Assembly (NCBI GenBank): GCA_963665975.1
Contig: OY762508.1
Span: 1,116,001 to 1,180,000, forward strand
Origin: G963665975 sp963665975
GTDB taxonomy: Bacteria > Bacteroidota > Rhodothermia > Rhodothermales > Bin80
Direction: 5' to 3'
Length of the DNA: 64,000 nucleotides
Below, piece after piece: positions 18,139 through 27,369 of the stretch (its first letter is position 1; each line of letters opens with the position of its first letter). A model generated the notes under the pieces. It did no database searches. It was not told the DNA's origin and saw only the letters and a list, made by a program, of their open reading frames with translations. Both the position numbers and the translations under genes were made by a program.

Positions 18139-20820
18139 TTATGCGTGCTCGGGCAACTCTTCAAGGTTGCCGCGCAAACGGGTGATCTCGGCCACGGCAT
18201 CACGCTCCTTTTGGCGTTCACGCTCGACCACCCCTGCAGGCGCCCGGGACAGGAATTGAGCATTATCGAGCTTCTTCCTAATGCGGGTGAGAAAAGCTTC
18301 TTTCTGGTTGATCTCCCCCAGCAGGCGCTCGCGCTCTGCTTCCAGGTTCACCATATCCGCAAGGGGCACATACACTTCATATTCACGAATCACCACCGAG
18401 GCGCTGGCATCCGGCTTGTCCAACTCAATGCCGATCTTGAGGTCGCTGGTGTTAGCCAGCTTCGCAAAGTACTGCTGGTGATCAGACAGCATCACTGCCA
18501 GCCTGTCGGCGCCACGTGGGAGATTGATGACCGGCGCAATACTCTTTCCTGGCGCCACCCGGTAGCGACTGCGCACGTTGCGGATGCCGGTCGTCATTTC
18601 TTGCAATAGCGTAAACACTTCCATGGCCCCGTCCGAGGCCGGTGCCCTGCTTGCCACAGGCCATGCCGACACAATACAGGCCTCGCCTTCGCTTCTTTGG
18701 CGTAGCCGGTGCCACAACTCTTCGGTAATAAACGGCATGAAAGGGTGCAACAGTTGCACCATTGTCTCATAGAGCTCTACTGCCAGCGCGATGGTCTCCT
18801 CGTCCATCTCTTCTCCAAACGGCGGCTTGATGAGCTCCAGATACCAGTCACAATAATCTCCCCAGAATAACGTGTAAATCTTGCCGAGTGCTTCGTTCAG
18901 CCGATAGCGGCCAATATCCCTGTCTACGGCCTCGATCGTGCGGTGGAGCCGCAGCAGCATCCATTGTTCGACCAGCTCCAGATCCTGGAATTCCCGCTGC
19001 CGTCGATAGTCCTTTCCCGGCTCCATGAAGCGTCCGAACACGTTGAAGGCGTTCCAGATCTTGTTAGAGAAATTCCGCCCCATCTCAAACCCGGAAGAAT
19101 CGAGCTTGATATCCTGCCCCTGGGCGCAGAGGACGGTCAGCGAAAACCGCACGGCGTCCGACCCATACTGCTCAATCATTTCAATAGGATCGATCCCGTT
19201 GCCCAGACTCTTAGACATCCACCGGCCTAGCTTGTCCTTAATCATGCCGGTAATAAAAATGTCTCGATATGGAATCTCCCCCATAAAGTGCAACGACGAC
19301 ATGATCATCCTGGCGATCCAGAAAAACAGGATATCGTACCCCGACACCAGAACATCTGTCGGATGGAAATACGCCAGATCCGCACGTGTATCCTTGTCCG
19401 ATTGCGGCCATCCGAGGGTCGCAAATGGAAAAAGCCAGGATGAAAACCACGTGTCTAACACGTCGTTGTCTTGCACCATCCCAGGCTCAGGCTGCTCAAT
19501 GCTGACGACGAAGTCTCGAGACTCGTCTATTTCGCCAGCAGAAGTTGTGTAGTACCATACAGGAATTCGGTGCCCCCACCACAATTGGCGGCTGATGCAC
19601 CAGTCGCGAATTTCTTCGAGCCAACGGAAGTATTCATTCTCCCAGCGTTTCGGGAAAAATCGTATCCGACCGTCACGCACGGCCTCGATTGCCGGCTCCG
19701 CAAGCGGCTTCATCCGAACAAACCACTGCCGTGACAGAAGCGGTTCTATAATAGCCTTGGACCGGTGCGATACAGGCACCGAAACACGGTGGCGCTCTAC
19801 TCTATCGAGCAGACCCAGCGCATCCAGATCGGCCACCACACGCTCACGGGCTTCAAATCGGTCCAGTCCCTGGTATGGACCACCGTGTTCATTAACCGCG
19901 GCATGCGTGTTGATGACGCTTATGACATCCAGATTGTGCCGCTTTCCGATTTCAAAGTCATTCTTGTCGTGCCCCGGCGTCACCTTTAATGCACCGGCCC
20001 CAAAATCCATCTTCACATAACTATCGGCGACAACTGGGATCTTCCGATTCATGAGTGGCAACACGGCGTGCTTGCCTACCAGATGCCGGTACCGTTCATC
20101 ATCGGGATGCACGGCGACGGCTGTGTCTCCGAGCATGGTTTCGGGGCGTGTCGTGGCAACGGTGATGTGCGCGTCGGCCTCCGGTACTGGATACCGGATA
20201 TACCAGATGTCACCATCGCGCTCGACATTATCGACCTCTTCATCAGAGAGCGCCGTTTGATCCACCGGGCACCAGTTTACCAGATAGTGACCACGGTATA
20301 TGAGGCCGTCTTCATACAACTGCACAAATACCCGCTGCACTGCCTCCACGTAGCCGGGATCCATCGTGAACCGTTCGCGATCCCAGTCGCAGGAGTCGCC
20401 AAGTCGCCGTTTCTGTTGCAGAATACGCCCGCCGTATTCGTCCACCCATTCCCAGATGCGAGCCACAAACGCTTCCCGCCCCAACGCGTGGCGGCTTGAT
20501 CCTTCTTCCTCTAACGCGCGCGCCACCACATTCTGGGTGGCAATCCCCGCATGATCCTTGCCAGGCATCCACAGGGATTCATAACCCTGCATCCGCCGCA
20601 TCCGCGTCAACGCGTCCTGGATCGTATCCTGGAGAGCATGGCCCATGTGCAGCGCCCCCGTAACATTGGGCGGCGGCATCATGATCACGTGCGGCTTTTT
20701 CCTGGAGGACCGGTCCGCTCGAAAAAATCCGTTTCCTTCCCAGAACCGGTACCATTTCGCTTCAATCTCGCCCGGATTGTATGCCTTACTTGTACGGTCA
20801 GATTTCTGGCTGTCGGACAT
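18139..20820 (-). CDS. valS: Valine--tRNA ligase
   Basis: A class Ia synthetase of 893 residues. The HIGH-type motif is in PPPNVTGALHMGHA and the KMSKS-type motif is RWMSKSLGNGIDP. Between them lies the editing domain with TTRPETMLGDTAVAVHP. The last ~70 residues form the ValS-specific coiled-coil arm (LEAERERLLGEINQKEAF). The ATG at 20820 (MSDSQKSDRTSKAYNPGEIE) was chosen over an in-frame start at 20880, because the extension is not conserved and sits close to the aroC terminator hairpin. It lies in a minus-strand run with aroC upstream and the carbamoyltransferase downstream. Confidence 0.97.
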   Translation of the reverse strand: MSDSQKSDRTSKAYNPGEIEAKWYRFWEGNGFFRADRSSRKKPHVIMMPPPNVTGALHMGHALQDTIQDALTRMRRMQGYESLWMPGKDHAGIATQNVVARALEEEGSSRHALGREAFVARIWEWVDEYGGRILQQKRRLGDSCDWDRERFTMDPGYVEAVQRVFVQLYEDGLIYRGHYLVNWCPVDQTALSDEEVDNVERDGDIWYIRYPVPEADAHITVATTRPETMLGDTAVAVHPDDERYRHLVGKHAVLPLMNRKIPVVADSYVKMDFGAGALKVTPGHDKNDFEIGKRHNLDVISVINTHAAVNEHGGPYQGLDRFEARERVVADLDALGLLDRVERHRVSVPVSHRSKAIIEPLLSRQWFVRMKPLAEPAIEAVRDGRIRFFPKRWENEYFRWLEEIRDWCISRQLWWGHRIPVWYYTTSAGEIDESRDFVVSIEQPEPGMVQDNDVLDTWFSSWLFPFATLGWPQSDKDTRADLAYFHPTDVLVSGYDILFFWIARMIMSSLHFMGEIPYRDIFITGMIKDKLGRWMSKSLGNGIDPIEMIEQYGSDAVRFSLTVLCAQGQDIKLDSSGFEMGRNFSNKIWNAFNVFGRFMEPGKDYRRQREFQDLELVEQWMLLRLHRTIEAVDRDIGRYRLNEALGKIYTLFWGDYCDWYLELIKPPFGEEMDEETIALAVELYETMVQLLHPFMPFITEELWHRLRQRSEGEACIVSAWPVASRAPASDGAMEVFTLLQEMTTGIRNVRSRYRVAPGKSIAPVINLPRGADRLAVMLSDHQQYFAKLANTSDLKIGIELDKPDASASVVIREYEVYVPLADMVNLEAERERLLGEINQKEAFLTRIRKKLDNAQFLSRAPAGVVERERQKERDAVAEITRLRGNLEELPEHA

Positions 20821-20904
20821 GAAACGCGCAAAATAAAAGGCGGACGGCGAAAGCCCGGTGCAACCATGCCACCACGCCAAGCGCGTCCGCTAGACAAAGG
20901 GCCA

Positions 20905-20932
20905 CAAAAACCCGGATCCGAGAGCCGGGGTT
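20905..20932 (-). terminator. Rho-independent terminator after aroC
   Basis: On the minus strand a GC-rich stem (AACCCCGG pairing with CCGGGTT around an ~8-base loop) is followed by a run of T bases, about 10 bp downstream of the aroC stop. It should separate aroC from valS transcription. Confidence 0.65.
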
Positions 20933-20940
20933 CCACGCCT

Positions 20941-22146
20941 TCATACCCGGCGCGGCAACTTCGCCTGTGTTTCCTGTTCGAATCTGGCCTGAATTTCGGC
21001 TAGGCTGTCTCCGCCGAACTTGTCCAGAAAGGCATTGGCAATAGCAAATGCCACGACGGCCTCGGCCACGGTTGACGCGGCGGGCACGCTTGTCACATCG
21101 CTGCGCTCATAACGCGTAGGCTGCGACTCGCCGGTTACCATGTCTGCCGTTTCCAATGGCTTTATGAGCGTGGGGATTGGCTTCATATATCCCCGCACAA
21201 TTATGGGCATGCCGTTCGTTATGCCCCCCTCGATGCCTCCGGCATTATTGGAATGCCTCCGGAATGCGTCACCTGCACGATATATGGGGTCATGCACCAT
21301 TGATCCTGGCGTGGATGCTCCGGCAACGCCGTCGCCGATTTCCACTGCCTTTTGGGCCTGAATGGACAGTATGGCCTGAGCCAGCTGTCCACTAAGGCGA
21401 CGGTCCCATTGAACATAGGAGCCAAGCCCGGGAGGCACTCCAGTCACGATGACTTCGTATACGCCGCCTAGTGAGTCGCCCGCCTTTTTGGTAGCGATAA
21501 TATGCTCAACGCACGTGGCCGTGAGCGCAGGATCCAGCATGCGCGTCTCACTCTTGTCCGCTTCCCGGTTTACCGATTCGGCGCCCCCCGCAATCAGTGC
21601 GTCTACGCGATCGCGCCATGCACTGGCGCCCTCGTACCCCACATTGCCAATACGAACGACGTGGCTTGCGACCTCAATTCCGAATTGCTTCAATAGTTGG
21701 CGCGCCACGGAGCAGCAAGCCACACGCATGGCCGTTTCACGGGCGCTGGCGCGATCAATTACGGGACGAATGTCATCGAAGCCATATTTCTGCACTCCAA
21801 CCAAGTCTGCGTGTCCGGGACGGGGCAGCGTAATTTTCTCAATGCCCACTCCCGAACCCTCGACAGCCATCACTTCGGGCCATCCGGAACGGTCCCGCTG
21901 GTATGCCGCATTGTCGAGCCGCAGAGCGATAGGGCTGGCGATCGTCCTGGAAAATCGAATCCCCGAATAAATGTGCACGCGGTCTCTCTCAAACTTGGAA
22001 CGGCCGCCACGCCCGAAACCCAGCCATCTCCGGCTGAGGTGATGGTTAATGGCTTCTGAGGTAAGCGGGACACCTGCTGGCATGCCCTCAATGATGCCGA
22101 TTAGCGCTTCCCCGTGCGACTCTCCTGCTGTCAGATATCGAAGCAT
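20941..22146 (-). CDS. aroC: Chorismate synthase
   Basis: AroC converts 5-enolpyruvylshikimate 3-phosphate to chorismate with reduced FMN, the last common step of aromatic amino-acid synthesis. The 401-residue protein starts MLRYLTAGESHG, a canonical signature with the active-site His. RRWLGFGRGGRSKFERD and a long insert around residues 75-110 put it in the longer (actinobacterial/Deinococcus-like) length class. NNAGGIEGGITNG and the late TSVPAAS segment are conserved. The ATG at 22146 beats the upstream 22164 start. A terminator follows, so the gene probably ends its own transcript. Confidence 0.97.
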   Translation of the reverse strand: MLRYLTAGESHGEALIGIIEGMPAGVPLTSEAINHHLSRRWLGFGRGGRSKFERDRVHIYSGIRFSRTIASPIALRLDNAAYQRDRSGWPEVMAVEGSGVGIEKITLPRPGHADLVGVQKYGFDDIRPVIDRASARETAMRVACCSVARQLLKQFGIEVASHVVRIGNVGYEGASAWRDRVDALIAGGAESVNREADKSETRMLDPALTATCVEHIIATKKAGDSLGGVYEVIVTGVPPGLGSYVQWDRRLSGQLAQAILSIQAQKAVEIGDGVAGASTPGSMVHDPIYRAGDAFRRHSNNAGGIEGGITNGMPIIVRGYMKPIPTLIKPLETADMVTGESQPTRYERSDVTSVPAASTVAEAVVAFAIANAFLDKFGGDSLAEIQARFEQETQAKLPRRV

Positions 22147-22203
22147 TCGCTCGTCCTGGTACAAGAACCGTTCTCTGCAATGAATAGCATCGTAGATCCA
22201 GCC

Positions 22204-23781
22204 CTATCCATCTGGCGCCGCCACGCTATACCGTGCTGTCAAGCCATCCCGTAGTCGGATCGATAGTTTGATTGTACCCCCGTCCTCTTCCGCCCGCCCG
22301 AATAGCCGTACTACTTCCTCCACAGACTCTACAGGGGCTCCATTGATTTTCTCCACAACGACATTATCGGGAATCTGGGCTTGGTCAGCCACAGAACCCG
22401 AGACTGCGTGGACCAGGAATATTCCCGTATCAACAGAGAATCTATTGCGATCCCACTCGGTCAATTCCCGCATGACCAGACCCCAGTGCTCCAGGTGGAA
22501 GACCCCTCGGTACCGCGAGGCGTCATCCGGGATCCCCCTTCGACGAGCAGCGGCAACGTTAGAGAGCCAATTGTCCACACCGGGATTGTCTTTGCCAAGG
22601 AGCTGCACCGACGCATACTTCGTATGGCCGTCACGCCAGAATTCGACGGCTAACTGATCACCAGGGCGATGCCTGGCGATAGTGCTTTGCATTTCATTGG
22701 TCGCGTTCACATCTCTACCAGCCACCTTCGTGACCACGTCACCCTCACGTAAGCCGCCTCGGTGGGCTGCGCTGCCTTTCTCCACTGCATCCAGATATAC
22801 ACCCCCGATTCGGTCGAGGCCCAAACCGCGGGCCTGCCGGGCGTCCACATCGGCAATGGTCACCCCCATATATCCTCGCCGCACTTCGCCGAATGCGATC
22901 AGGTCTTGAGAGATTCGCTCTACAAGGTTCACTGGCACGGCAAATCCATAGCCCTCGTAAGAGCCGCTCTCGGTGGCTATCGCGGTACTAATTCCAACGA
23001 GCTCTCCATGCAGATTCACGAGCGCTCCACCCGAATTGCCAGGGTTGATGGCCGCATCCGTCTGAATGAAATCCTCTACAACGAAGTCGTCCTCAATGAT
23101 GTTGACCTGACGCCCGAGCGCACTCACGATACCGGCCGTTATCGTAGAATGCAGGCGGAATGGGCTTCCGATTGCCAGCACCCACTCTCCTACCTGCACC
23201 TTGTCTACGTTGCCCAGCGCGATGGCGGAGATTTCTTCTCCCTCTTCCAGATCGATCTTCAGCACGGCCAAATCTGTGGACTGATCCTGTCCGACTACAC
23301 GGGCATCGTATTCGCGGCGGTCTGCGAAGGTGACGCGGAGTCCGCTTGCCCTTTCTATGACATGGAAATTGGTGACGATGTAGCCTTGCGGGCTGATCAC
23401 TACGCCGCTTCCAACATTCACGCGGGGCATGTCCTCGTAGTCGTCCTCGTCCTGCTGTAGTCCGTTAAGCCACTCTCGGGACAAATCCAACCACCCTGGC
23501 TCCACTTGCACAGACACCACGGATGGGACCACACGATCGGCTACGTCCCGGAACAACTCATTGAGCTCGTAGGCGCCTGCATGCCTGGCTGCTTCTTCGG
23601 CTGCAGCCTTCGGAGCCGCACTTCCAAGGTCCACGCGTTCCACCACGTGGAATTCTGTGGGAGCGCGAGGCCCCTGGTCCGAAAAGATCAGCGTCACCAG
23701 GATGCCGCCCAGCAATCCCACCGCTACCAGCGACGTGCCAGCGAGGATGCGCAGATTTGATTTGCGTCCAATTGCTTCCAT
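22204..23781 (-). CDS. HtrA/DegP-type periplasmic serine protease with two PDZ domains
   Basis: This 525-residue envelope protease has one N-terminal membrane anchor (about 10-33). The trypsin-like domain has the catalytic triad His140 (VTNFHV), Asp170 (STDLAVL) and Ser250 (NPGNSGGAL). Two PDZ domains follow (about 310-400 and 440-525) for substrate recognition and oligomer control. An acidic patch (QQDEDDYED, about 109-117) falls in the LA-loop region. The ATG at 23781 starts just before the membrane helix. Quality control of misfolded periplasmic proteins is the expected role. It is 57 bp upstream of aroC on the same strand. Confidence 0.93.
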   Translation of the reverse strand: MEAIGRKSNLRILAGTSLVAVGLLGGILVTLIFSDQGPRAPTEFHVVERVDLGSAAPKAAAEEAARHAGAYELNELFRDVADRVVPSVVSVQVEPGWLDLSREWLNGLQQDEDDYEDMPRVNVGSGVVISPQGYIVTNFHVIERASGLRVTFADRREYDARVVGQDQSTDLAVLKIDLEEGEEISAIALGNVDKVQVGEWVLAIGSPFRLHSTITAGIVSALGRQVNIIEDDFVVEDFIQTDAAINPGNSGGALVNLHGELVGISTAIATESGSYEGYGFAVPVNLVERISQDLIAFGEVRRGYMGVTIADVDARQARGLGLDRIGGVYLDAVEKGSAAHRGGLREGDVVTKVAGRDVNATNEMQSTIARHRPGDQLAVEFWRDGHTKYASVQLLGKDNPGVDNWLSNVAAARRRGIPDDASRYRGVFHLEHWGLVMRELTEWDRNRFSVDTGIFLVHAVSGSVADQAQIPDNVVVEKINGAPVESVEEVVRLFGRAEEDGGTIKLSIRLRDGLTARYSVAAPDG

Positions 23782-23907
23782 GGTTCCAGTCTCCAGTGGC
23801 GCACAGATGTACCAAAGTATGGGTTTACAGGTTTCGGGAGATGGACTGCTACTCCCTATTCCGCGCACACGATAAGATAACGCGAGACGCAGAGGGTGTG
23901 CCGAATG

Positions 23908-24669
23908 CTATCCCGAATCGTTGAGTTGGCACACTTCCCTGTGGGATTGGTGCGCAAGTTCCTTGCGATCGCTATTCGCACCTGGTATAGGCGCGCCAAC
24001 GCGGATCTCCATAGTAACCCCTCTGAATCCGGCGAGATGCAACAGATGGTTGAGCAGGATTGAATGGTGATTATGCGACACGGCGTTGCGTCCATCGGCG
24101 GTCGGCGTTAGCCGTCCGTCCACGGAAGTGACATCCAGGAACAGGGGTAATACCGCACCGTGCTCCTGCCGTGCTACAGCTTCAAATACACCCGTCTTGA
24201 ATGGACCCACATCATGGCCCCAGCCTGTGGTGCCCTCTGGAAACACGAGCAGTGACACGCCGTGCCTCAGTTTTTTGCGAACCTGCTGCACCAGCGTCGC
24301 CGTGCTGTGCCGCCGTTCCCGATTGACAAGTAGCATGCCGTGCGTAGTGCACACCCAGCCAACGAGAGGCCACCGGGCGATTTGGACCTTGCCGGCGAAG
24401 CTCGCCGGTATTTGCGATGCTATGAATATCGGATCCAGAGCAGTGAGGTGGTTACATACGTACAGCATGGGTTGGCCTTCCGGAATCGGGTCACGCAGTG
24501 TAACCCTGTAGTCAAGCAGGCGGCAGACGATGCGTGCGCCTATGCGCTGGCGCTCGGCGCGAAAACGCTCACGCTTGACTTTCGGCTTGAAGCGTACCGC
24601 CACCGCGGTGTACGCGGTACAGGCAGTAACGGCGAGCACTACAAGAAGGAGTTTCCACCATGCTTTCAT
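23908..24669 (-). CDS. 1-acyl-sn-glycerol-3-phosphate acyltransferase (PlsC family)
   Basis: The 253-residue inner-membrane protein has one N-terminal hydrophobic helix (about 5-25). Acyltransferase motif I is NHLTALD (73-79, catalytic His and Asp) and motif III is FPEGTTG. It should add a second acyl chain to lysophosphatidate in phospholipid synthesis, though ornithine-lipid or other acylations are possible. The ATG at 24669 has a very strong AGGAG site directly upstream. It diverges from the glycosyltransferase gene across ~110 bp. Confidence 0.9.
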   Translation of the reverse strand: MKAWWKLLLVVLAVTACTAYTAVAVRFKPKVKRERFRAERQRIGARIVCRLLDYRVTLRDPIPEGQPMLYVCNHLTALDPIFIASQIPASFAGKVQIARWPLVGWVCTTHGMLLVNRERRHSTATLVQQVRKKLRHGVSLLVFPEGTTGWGHDVGPFKTGVFEAVARQEHGAVLPLFLDVTSVDGRLTPTADGRNAVSHNHHSILLNHLLHLAGFRGVTMEIRVGAPIPGANSDRKELAHQSHREVCQLNDSG

Positions 24670-24780
24670 AGGAGGCTCCTTTGGGCTAGAAATGCGATGA
24701 AAAACAATGCAGAGCAATCTGCCGTTCCATGCCTGGTCTTCACGTACAAGTCATACCATTCCTTGCCATAACGGGCACGT

Positions 24781-25893
24781 ATGCCACAGCCCACTGTAGT
24801 GTTTGCGCTAACCGGCGATGTGCGCCGCAACTCGCGCGCACTCAAGCAGCTCCGCGCACTGACGGCTCTCGGCGCAACGGTGGATGTGCTGACGCTGGGG
24901 GGCGAGCCCGCTGGCGAGGAGGAACTCGGAATCAGGATGCACGTGTTGCCGCGCCCTGCCCTTCACGGGCCCAGGTTCTTTGCGTACGTTCATCGTCAGT
25001 TTGCGCGGGCCGCTCGGGAATTTCGCGCACAGGTCTATCATGCCAGCGACCTGTATGCGCTGCCCGCGATGCACGCCGCCGCCAGGCAGGCCGGTTATCT
25101 GGTGTACGATGCGCGTGAGCTCTACACCAGGGTCGCTTCCACGACCCGGCGCCCATGGGTGACCGCATTCTGGCGCCACGTTGAGGGTCGCTACATAGGA
25201 AAGGCTGATGCCGTTTTCACGGTTAGCGGCTCCATTGCCCGGCATTTGGCCACGATGTACTCCATCCGGCAGCCCGAAGTATTGCACAACGTGCCGCCGC
25301 GACAGCGTGTGACCAGTTCCGGCGCTCTTGGCCGTGAAGATGGCACGGTCGTACTCTTGCATCAGGGAAAGATACAGAAGCATCGCGGTTGCTTTCTACT
25401 TGTGAATGCCATGCGGGAGATACATGGCGCTGTGCTTGTCTTCATGGGAGACGGGCCATCAAGACCGGAATTACAGGCATACGTCGATCGGGAGGGACTT
25501 GGGAACCGGATCCTGTTCCGGGATCCAGTACACCCGGACGCGTTGCTTCGGGTGACAGCCTCTGCCGACATGGGGATCACTCTACTCGAAGATACCTGCC
25601 TCAATCACCGCTACGCGCTGCCCAACAAGCTCTTCGAGTATTTGATGGCGGGGTTGCCCGTGCTCGCGAGCAACCTCCCCGAGATCCGCCAGGTCGTGGA
25701 GTCCTTCGATGTAGGCTGTGTCGTGGACCCGGCCGATCACAACGCGCTGGTCGCCGCACTGCAGCGCGTTGTTGATGATGTAGACTCGCGGCGACGCTGG
25801 GCGTCCCACACTGCGGGTGTATTTGAAACCTTTAGCTGGGAAACAGCATCTCAACGTTTTCGGGACATCTACCACAACTTACTGTACGAATGA
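24781..25893 (+). CDS. Glycosyltransferase family 4 (GT-B fold)
   Basis: A 370-residue GT-B enzyme. The C-terminal Rossmann half is clear: LLHQGKIQKHRGCFLLV, VFMGDGPSRPELQ, and the nucleotide-sugar site ALPNKLFEYLMAGLPVLASN with its conserved glutamate. The N-terminal acceptor half has VYHASDLYALPAM and YDARELYTR. The donor and acceptor are not predictable. It does not look like BshA, although a bacillithiol BshB1 gene is elsewhere in the window. The stop overlaps the next gene's ATG by 4 bases (ATGA), which implies translational coupling. Confidence 0.9.
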   Translation: MPQPTVVFALTGDVRRNSRALKQLRALTALGATVDVLTLGGEPAGEEELGIRMHVLPRPALHGPRFFAYVHRQFARAAREFRAQVYHASDLYALPAMHAAARQAGYLVYDARELYTRVASTTRRPWVTAFWRHVEGRYIGKADAVFTVSGSIARHLATMYSIRQPEVLHNVPPRQRVTSSGALGREDGTVVLLHQGKIQKHRGCFLLVNAMREIHGAVLVFMGDGPSRPELQAYVDREGLGNRILFRDPVHPDALLRVTASADMGITLLEDTCLNHRYALPNKLFEYLMAGLPVLASNLPEIRQVVESFDVGCVVDPADHNALVAALQRVVDDVDSRRRWASHTAGVFETFSWETASQRFRDIYHNLLYE

Positions 25894-26417
25894 ATCGCAA
25901 ATTAGGAGTAGTGACGCTCCTGGTCGGACTGTTGGTTGCTGGATGCGTACAGTCGACAGCAGATGTTTCTGATGTGGCAACGGGCGACCCGTTCGTATGG
26001 CCAACTTTTGACGAAGCAATAGCGGCGGCGTCCGAGAGTGGAAAACCCATTCTTATAGATATCTATGCACCGTGGTGTGGTTGGTGTCGCAAGATGCAGA
26101 AGGAGGTATATGGTAATAACACTCTCGTCGCCTACGTGAAGGAGCATTTTGAATACGGGCGCCTCAATATTGATGACAGCGAGACGCAGCACGATTTTAT
26201 GAATTACGAGCTCACGTCCCAAGAATTAGGCAATGCACTTGGAGCGCGAGGAACCCCTACTACTGTATTCCTGGAACAGGACGGCACCTATATCACACGT
26301 CTTGACGGATATTGGGCTCTTGAGCCGTTTGGCAAGGCCATCAAGTTCATCGGAAGTGGCGCTTATCAGAATCAGAAATATGAGGACTATCTCTCATCAC
26401 TGCCCTCAGGCTCCTGA
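25890..26417 (+). CDS. Thioredoxin-like lipoprotein
   Basis: The 175-residue product has a lipoprotein signal (MNRKLGVVTLLVGLLVAGC, lipobox LVAGC), so it should be anchored in the envelope. The thioredoxin fold carries a CGWC active site in YAPWCGWCRKMQKEVY and a cis-proline loop in GTPTTVFLEQ. This resembles DsbD-gamma or Thioredoxin_7 proteins that reduce periplasmic disulfides. It is coupled to the glycosyltransferase by a 4-base overlap, and its stop directly abuts the stop of the convergent C-N hydrolase gene with no gap. Confidence 0.9.
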   Translation: MNRKLGVVTLLVGLLVAGCVQSTADVSDVATGDPFVWPTFDEAIAAASESGKPILIDIYAPWCGWCRKMQKEVYGNNTLVAYVKEHFEYGRLNIDDSETQHDFMNYELTSQELGNALGARGTPTTVFLEQDGTYITRLDGYWALEPFGKAIKFIGSGAYQNQKYEDYLSSLPSGS

Positions 26418-27257
26418 CTACCGGTCTGATACGGGCCGCACAACAACTCCTGCATACTGATCCGGGCGCCTATCCCGGAGGAATAGTTTCCGGGCCGCTG
26501 ATGTGTCGCATTGCGCAAGGTCGATGTCTGCGTACAGAACAGCCTCTTCCCCTTCGGGAGCCTGCGCCACAACACGACCGAACGGGTCTGTCACGAACGA
26601 TCCGCCGGCAAACGTGAGCACATCCTCGGCGCCGACGCGATTGGCCAGCGCCATGAAGTAGCCGTTCTGGAAAGAGGCTACACGCAATTCTGCCTCAAAC
26701 AATCCTGGTGGCCATTCGCCCATCGCGCCGGCTTGCGGTACAACTACGAGGTCCGCGCCTCCGAGCGCCAGTGCTCGTAGATATTCGGGGTAGTGACGGT
26801 CATAGCAGATGGCGACGCCGATCCGGCCGACCGCTGTGTCATATACGAGTGCTCCCGTGTCTCCCGGCGTATAGTAGCCTTGCTCGTAGAAGCCCTCGTA
26901 GTCCGTGATATGCATCATGCGCGTACAGCCGAGCAGGCTGCCGTCCGCATCGATTACCGGTGAAGTGTCGTAGGCCTTGTCGCCAGCCAGTTCATACAGA
27001 TTGAGCACTACGACCACCCCAAGTCGCCGCGCCGCTTCCTGGAATACCTGCACGGTCGGCCCCGGTATTGGCTCCGCCAGCGCCAGCGGGTGTGGCCCCG
27101 CGCAGTGCTGCGGATAAAACGGCGTGAACGCAAGTTCCGGATAGACCACCAGACCAGCACCGGCATGCGCGGCCGTTTCCAGCGCGAATAGTCCGCGCTG
27201 GAGATTATGAGCCACGTCGGCCGAAGCAACGTGTTGCACGAGCGCAACTCTGATCAT
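26418..27257 (-). CDS. Carbon-nitrogen hydrolase (nitrilase superfamily) lacking the usual catalytic lysine
   Basis: The 279-residue protein has the alpha-beta-beta-alpha nitrilase fold of amidases such as N-carbamoylputrescine amidase. The catalytic glutamate is Glu41 (VYPELAF) and the nucleophile is Cys151 (VAICYDRHYPEYL). The third residue, normally Lys in YRKxH, aligns with Met114 in CTRMMHITD, and the DNA reads ATG there. Everything else (EQGYYTPGD, QNGYFMALANR) is well conserved, so this looks like a distinct clade rather than decay. The substrate is unknown. An aliphatic amide or carbamoyl compound is possible, as is loss of hydrolysis. Confidence 0.88.
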   Translation of the reverse strand: MIRVALVQHVASADVAHNLQRGLFALETAAHAGAGLVVYPELAFTPFYPQHCAGPHPLALAEPIPGPTVQVFQEAARRLGVVVVLNLYELAGDKAYDTSPVIDADGSLLGCTRMMHITDYEGFYEQGYYTPGDTGALVYDTAVGRIGVAICYDRHYPEYLRALALGGADLVVVPQAGAMGEWPPGLFEAELRVASFQNGYFMALANRVGAEDVLTFAGGSFVTDPFGRVVAQAPEGEEAVLYADIDLAQCDTSAARKLFLRDRRPDQYAGVVVRPVSDR

Positions 27258-27369
27258 GTGAAATTCCAGCTGGTGTGGGAATCACCGGGGTGGCGCTATA
27301 CGCCAGTCCCTCGAGGGTGTTGCCGGGCGCATGCAATCGCATGCTCGGCCAGTCGACATGGCCGCTTTG

